Shown one piece after another: positions 5,814 to 8,279 of a stretch of 8,279 nucleotides of DNA; position 1 is the stretch's first letter; every line of letters starts with the position of its first letter. The notes under the pieces were generated by a model. The model searched no databases, had not been told where the DNA came from, and saw only the letters and a program-made list of their open reading frames with translations. Origin of the DNA: an uncultured Aliterella sp. (GTDB taxonomy: Bacteria > Cyanobacteriota > Cyanobacteriia > Cyanobacteriales > Chroococcidiopsidaceae). The stretch spans positions 1-8,279 of the forward strand of contig CAJQOK010000442.1 in the NCBI GenBank assembly GCA_905479905.1, written 5' to 3'. A program made the position numbers and the translations under genes.

Positions 5814-5856
5814 CTGCAATCAGTTAAGGGCAATTATTTTTTGGTTTAATTTAAGT

Positions 5857-7272
5857 GTGAGGAAGTCTGTGGCAGTTCAAAAACATTCAGAGCGAAAATC
5901 GCCTTCAATAAATACAGCAAAAGTTATTAAAAAATCCTCTCGTTCTCAGACTGGGCGTTGGTTGTGGTTTTGGGCAGGTTTAACAGGTGTTGCTATGGCT
6001 TCTGCCACCGCCGGAGCGCTGCTGGCAGTGTCACTATCAAGTACGCCTTTGATGCAAGCAGAACTTAGCCCCGAACAAGAAGCTATATTTGGCAAAGGCG
6101 ATCGCATCTCTCGCGGAAGTCTCAAGCTTTCGGAACTAACTCGCCCCGTAAATATCTTAGTTTTGGGTGTAAAAGTCCTTACGTCAGACGTTAGCAACCC
6201 TCCCACCGGAAGCGATAAATTAGGCTACCATGCCACGATTAACTCCTTTGAGGGGCTGTCTGACACAATGTTGTTGTTGCGCTTTGACCCAGCAACCAAA
6301 AAATTAGCCGCACTCTCAATTCCTAGAGATACGCGCGTGGAAGTTGAAGGATACAAATTTAATAAGATAAATTCGGCAAACTATCGTGGGGGCCCCGCTC
6401 TTAGCGCGACTGCTACTAGCGAACTATTAAACGGCGCACCCATTGATCGTTATATTAGAATTAACGTGCAAGGGATAGAAAAGCTAGTCGATGCTTTAGG
6501 TGGCGTAACGGTTTACGTTCCCAAAGATATGAAGTATCAAGACGATAGCCAGCACTTATACATCAATCTTAAAGCCGGAAAGCAGCATCTTAATGGCGAC
6601 CAAGCCTTACAATTTCTGCGCTTTCGTTATGACGAAAATGGCGATATTGGGCGCATTCAACGCCAGCAAATATTGATGCGCTCTTTAATGGAACAGGCGC
6701 TAAATCCTACTGTCGTAACGCGAGTTCCCAAGATTCTAGAGGTGATAAAGTCGCACATTGATACTAATTTGACTATCCAAGAATTAATGGCATTAGTGGG
6801 TTTTGGCGTACAGACAAAACGCGCCGATGCTCAGATGTTGTTAGTACCGGGACGTTTTAGCGAACCTGGAGAATACAGCGCTAGTTACTGGCTACCAGAT
6901 AAAGACCGCATTGCGGCGATGATGACGCAGTATTTTAATGTGCCAACCGAGGGTATGCAAGCAGTAGTTGACCCAGCAAGGTTAAGGGTAGCAATTCAAG
7001 ATAGTACCGGGAATGATACCGCCGTCCAATCGCTGGTAAATTCGCTCTCCGAAGCTGGCTATCGCAACGTGTATGTTGCTAGACGCTGGAGCGAACCCTT
7101 AGATATAACTCATATTGTCGCCCAGCAAGGCGATGGTAATAGCGCTCAAACCATTCGTCAAGCGCTAAATGTTGGAGAGGTGCGGGTCGAAAGTACAGGC
7201 AATCTCCAATCTGACATCACAATTCAATTAGGACAAGATTGGCTAAAAAGGCTTAAACAAATTGAGCAATAA
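5857..7272 (+). CDS. LCP (LytR-CpsA-Psr) family glycopolymer ligase with LytR_C domain
   Basis: LCP enzymes move lipid-linked glycopolymers onto peptidoglycan (phosphotransfer) at the outer face of the cytoplasmic membrane. In heterocystous cyanobacteria an LCP protein (ConR) affects septum formation. The 471-aa frame has a basic cytoplasmic N-terminus (1-33), one membrane span at about 35-60, the LCP domain at 98-275 and a LytR_C domain at about 375-460. Conserved LCP motifs are present: VNILVLG (98-104), SDTM (135-138), SIPRDTR (154-160), KINSAN (170-175), LGGV (214-217), LNGDQALQFLRFR (245-257) and GDIGRIQRQQ (262-271), including the Asp and Arg residues that bind metal and pyrophosphate. 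I give the longest frame, from GTG at 5857. A second GTG at 5869 is preceded by GAGG (5859-5862) at 6-nt spacing and is the better-supported start, shortening the protein by four residues. The glycopolymer is not shown by the sequence. Confidence 0.93.
   Translation: MRKSVAVQKHSERKSPSINTAKVIKKSSRSQTGRWLWFWAGLTGVAMASATAGALLAVSLSSTPLMQAELSPEQEAIFGKGDRISRGSLKLSELTRPVNILVLGVKVLTSDVSNPPTGSDKLGYHATINSFEGLSDTMLLLRFDPATKKLAALSIPRDTRVEVEGYKFNKINSANYRGGPALSATATSELLNGAPIDRYIRINVQGIEKLVDALGGVTVYVPKDMKYQDDSQHLYINLKAGKQHLNGDQALQFLRFRYDENGDIGRIQRQQILMRSLMEQALNPTVVTRVPKILEVIKSHIDTNLTIQELMALVGFGVQTKRADAQMLLVPGRFSEPGEYSASYWLPDKDRIAAMMTQYFNVPTEGMQAVVDPARLRVAIQDSTGNDTAVQSLVNSLSEAGYRNVYVARRWSEPLDITHIVAQQGDGNSAQTIRQALNVGEVRVESTGNLQSDITIQLGQDWLKRLKQIEQ
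5859..5862 (+). promoter_or_regulatory. Shine-Dalgarno supporting the GTG at 5869
   Basis: GAGG sits 6 nt before GTG 5869, while nothing similar precedes GTG 5857. It therefore favours the shorter LCP start. Confidence 0.5.
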
Positions 7273-7276
7273 ATTC

Positions 7277-7325
7277 ATTGGGAATTGGGAATTGGGAATT
7301 GGTAATTGGTAATTGGTAATTGGTA
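7277..7325. repeat. Heptanucleotide tandem repeat: 3 ATTGGGA + 4 ATTGGTA
   Basis: Seven exact 7-bp units fill 49 bp: ATTGGGA three times (7277-7297), then ATTGGTA four times (7298-7325), starting 4 nt after the LCP stop. The single-base switch between blocks indicates expansion of two variants. It matches the short tandemly repeated repetitive (STRR) heptamers known from heterocystous and related cyanobacteria. It sits between two convergent genes and does not affect either frame. Confidence 0.92.
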
Positions 7326-7357
7326 AGAGGAAACAGGATTGCAGAAAGGAAAAGTCA

Positions 7358-8278
7358 TCATACTTTCAGCAACGCCGAATTTTCCTTAATCCACGCTTCC
7401 AAAATCGGATTGACTAATTCTGGTGCTTCGTCTTGGGGACAATGCCCTACGCCTTCAATGGGGATAAACTTTTGAACTTGGGGAAACTTGGCTAATTCTC
7501 GCCCTAATTCTACGGGTTCCCAAGGGTCAGCAGTTCCCCACAGCATAATAGCTGGGCATGGCAGCACCTCTAATAGGTCTTCGGGCAAAGGGCCTTGTCC
7601 GTAAGCAGTGAAGGCAACAAATACGGCTAATGCGCCAGGATCGCTGGCTGGAGCCATCATAATATCTACTAATTCGTCGGTTACAGCTTCTTTTTGAGCG
7701 TAAGCTTGTAATAAAATCTTGCGTACTGTCGAAGTTTTGGCAATTTGATTGAAAAAAAACTGACTGATAGGTTTAATTGATAAAAGTTTTTGAACTAAAG
7801 GCGCGCCAAAACGACGATACCAAGGTAAAGATTGACGTTTGCGATCGTGCAGTAGTCGTAACGAACAGTTGAGTAAAGCAACTCCCAAAGTTGTATCTGG
7901 GGCGTATATAGAAGCTTGCATGGCGGCAATACAACCGATGGAATTGCCAACTAAAAAAACTGGTTCGCCAACAACTTCAGTACAAAAATCTGCAATTTGT
8001 CGTCCCCAAGTTTCAAAGGAGTAGGTTACTTGTTCGCCCGGTTTGAGTTCGCCAGGAATTGGCTTTGCAGATGCGCCAAAACCAATTAAATCGATCGCAT
8101 ACACGCGAGAAAATTGCGCCAATGCAGGTATATTATGCCGCCAATGCCACCATGAAGCGCCAAAGCCATGAATTAGCACTACCGCCGGGCCAGTGTCTCC
8201 TTGAGCTTGGTAGCAAATGGGGAAACCTTGCCAAGTCCAGGTTTTAGTTGTGGTATTTGAAAGAACAGAAGTTGTCAT
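7358..8278 (-). CDS. Alpha/beta hydrolase, possibly chlorophyll dephytylase-like
   Basis: A 306-aa alpha/beta-hydrolase fold protein with all catalytic elements. The oxyanion motif is HGFGAS (37-42), the nucleophile elbow GNSIG has Ser113, the acid is Asp251 (LWGTADPWEP) and the base is His279 (GVGHCPQDEAPE). The cap lies at about 135-220. There is no signal peptide, so it should be cytoplasmic or membrane-associated. The pattern around HWRHNIPALAQ, VYAIDLIGFGASAKP and GNSIG resembles the plastid and cyanobacterial hydrolase group that includes chlorophyll dephytylase (CLD1) and pheophytinase. The fold is certain and that substrate is only a suggestion; a general esterase or epoxide-hydrolase relative is equally possible. 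The ATG occupies 8276-8278, one base from the window edge, so the ribosome site and any longer N-terminus cannot be seen. It converges on the LCP gene across the heptamer repeat. Confidence 0.9.
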   Translation of the reverse strand: MTTSVLSNTTTKTWTWQGFPICYQAQGDTGPAVVLIHGFGASWWHWRHNIPALAQFSRVYAIDLIGFGASAKPIPGELKPGEQVTYSFETWGRQIADFCTEVVGEPVFLVGNSIGCIAAMQASIYAPDTTLGVALLNCSLRLLHDRKRQSLPWYRRFGAPLVQKLLSIKPISQFFFNQIAKTSTVRKILLQAYAQKEAVTDELVDIMMAPASDPGALAVFVAFTAYGQGPLPEDLLEVLPCPAIMLWGTADPWEPVELGRELAKFPQVQKFIPIEGVGHCPQDEAPELVNPILEAWIKENSALLKV

Positions 8279-8279
8279 G

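Larger units (their letters stand above)
775..6105. repeat. Nine HIP1 octamers (GCGATCGC), dispersed
   Basis: Copies start at 775, 1064, 2331, 2359, 2691, 3722, 3994, 5084 and 6098. Eight are inside genes and one (3722) is intergenic. Random expectation is about one per 65 kb. HIP1 is the hallmark over-represented palindrome of many cyanobacterial genomes, so this is the best organism-level evidence here. No copy occurs after 6105. Confidence 0.95.

Noticed and set aside
5946..6206. 86-aa minus-strand frame
   Set aside because: It is antisense to the membrane span and early LCP domain; a shadow.
7839..8247. Two plus-strand frames (61 and 62 aa)
   Set aside because: Both are antisense to the catalytic core of the hydrolase and have no independent support.
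1..8279. tRNA, rRNA, CRISPR array, IS element, phage or defence module
   Set aside because: I saw no cloverleaf, regularly spaced repeats, transposase, integrase, nuclease or toxin-antitoxin signature on either strand.

Overview
This window is chromosomal DNA from a cyanobacterium. The main evidence is nine copies of the octamer GCGATCGC (HIP1), where chance would give far fewer than one in 8 kb. Supporting evidence is a 7-bp short tandem repeat (ATTGGGA/ATTGGTA), a C6/G6 dispersed hairpin element of a type I recall from filamentous and Chroococcidiopsis-like cyanobacteria, and several proteins that look like cyanobacterial conserved hypotheticals. Base composition is moderate to AT-leaning. 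I would guess a Nostocales or Chroococcidiopsis-like strain, but the sequence does not settle the genus.

Layout, left to right. A perfect palindrome (2-26) precedes a small predicted lipoprotein (64-489). A 9-bp hairpin separates it from a co-oriented 175-aa protein of unknown function with a hydrophobic C-terminus (556-1083). A strong two-way terminator hairpin (1099-1133) and a dispersed-repeat hairpin (1161-1181) fill the gap to rpe, ribulose-phosphate 3-epimerase, on the minus strand (1286-1993). The rpe/subtilase divergent region (1994-2111) carries a dyad that resembles the LysR-type RbcR motif. An exported subtilisin-family (S8) protein follows (2112-3689), with Glu in the usual Asp position and an EF-hand-like loop in its C-terminal domain. 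Then come a tiny membrane protein (3804-4007), an AI-2E/PerM-family membrane transporter on the minus strand (4009-5229), a divergent small 3-TM protein (5259-5666), an LCP (LytR-CpsA-Psr) cell-envelope ligase with a LytR_C domain (5857-7272), a heptanucleotide repeat tract (7277-7325), and a minus-strand alpha/beta hydrolase (7358-8278) whose start codon lies one base from the window edge.

The genes do not form one pathway. rpe is Calvin cycle/pentose phosphate housekeeping. The LCP protein, and possibly the small membrane protein before it, belong to envelope assembly. The subtilase and lipoprotein are exported. Most genes are single units separated by hairpins or arranged convergently or divergently. 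I see no mobile element, CRISPR array, tRNA, phage module or toxin-antitoxin pair, and no convincing new multi-gene system. The points most worth a second look are the Glu-for-Asp subtilase with its Ca-loop, the RbcR-like dyad before rpe, and the uncharacterised small proteins.
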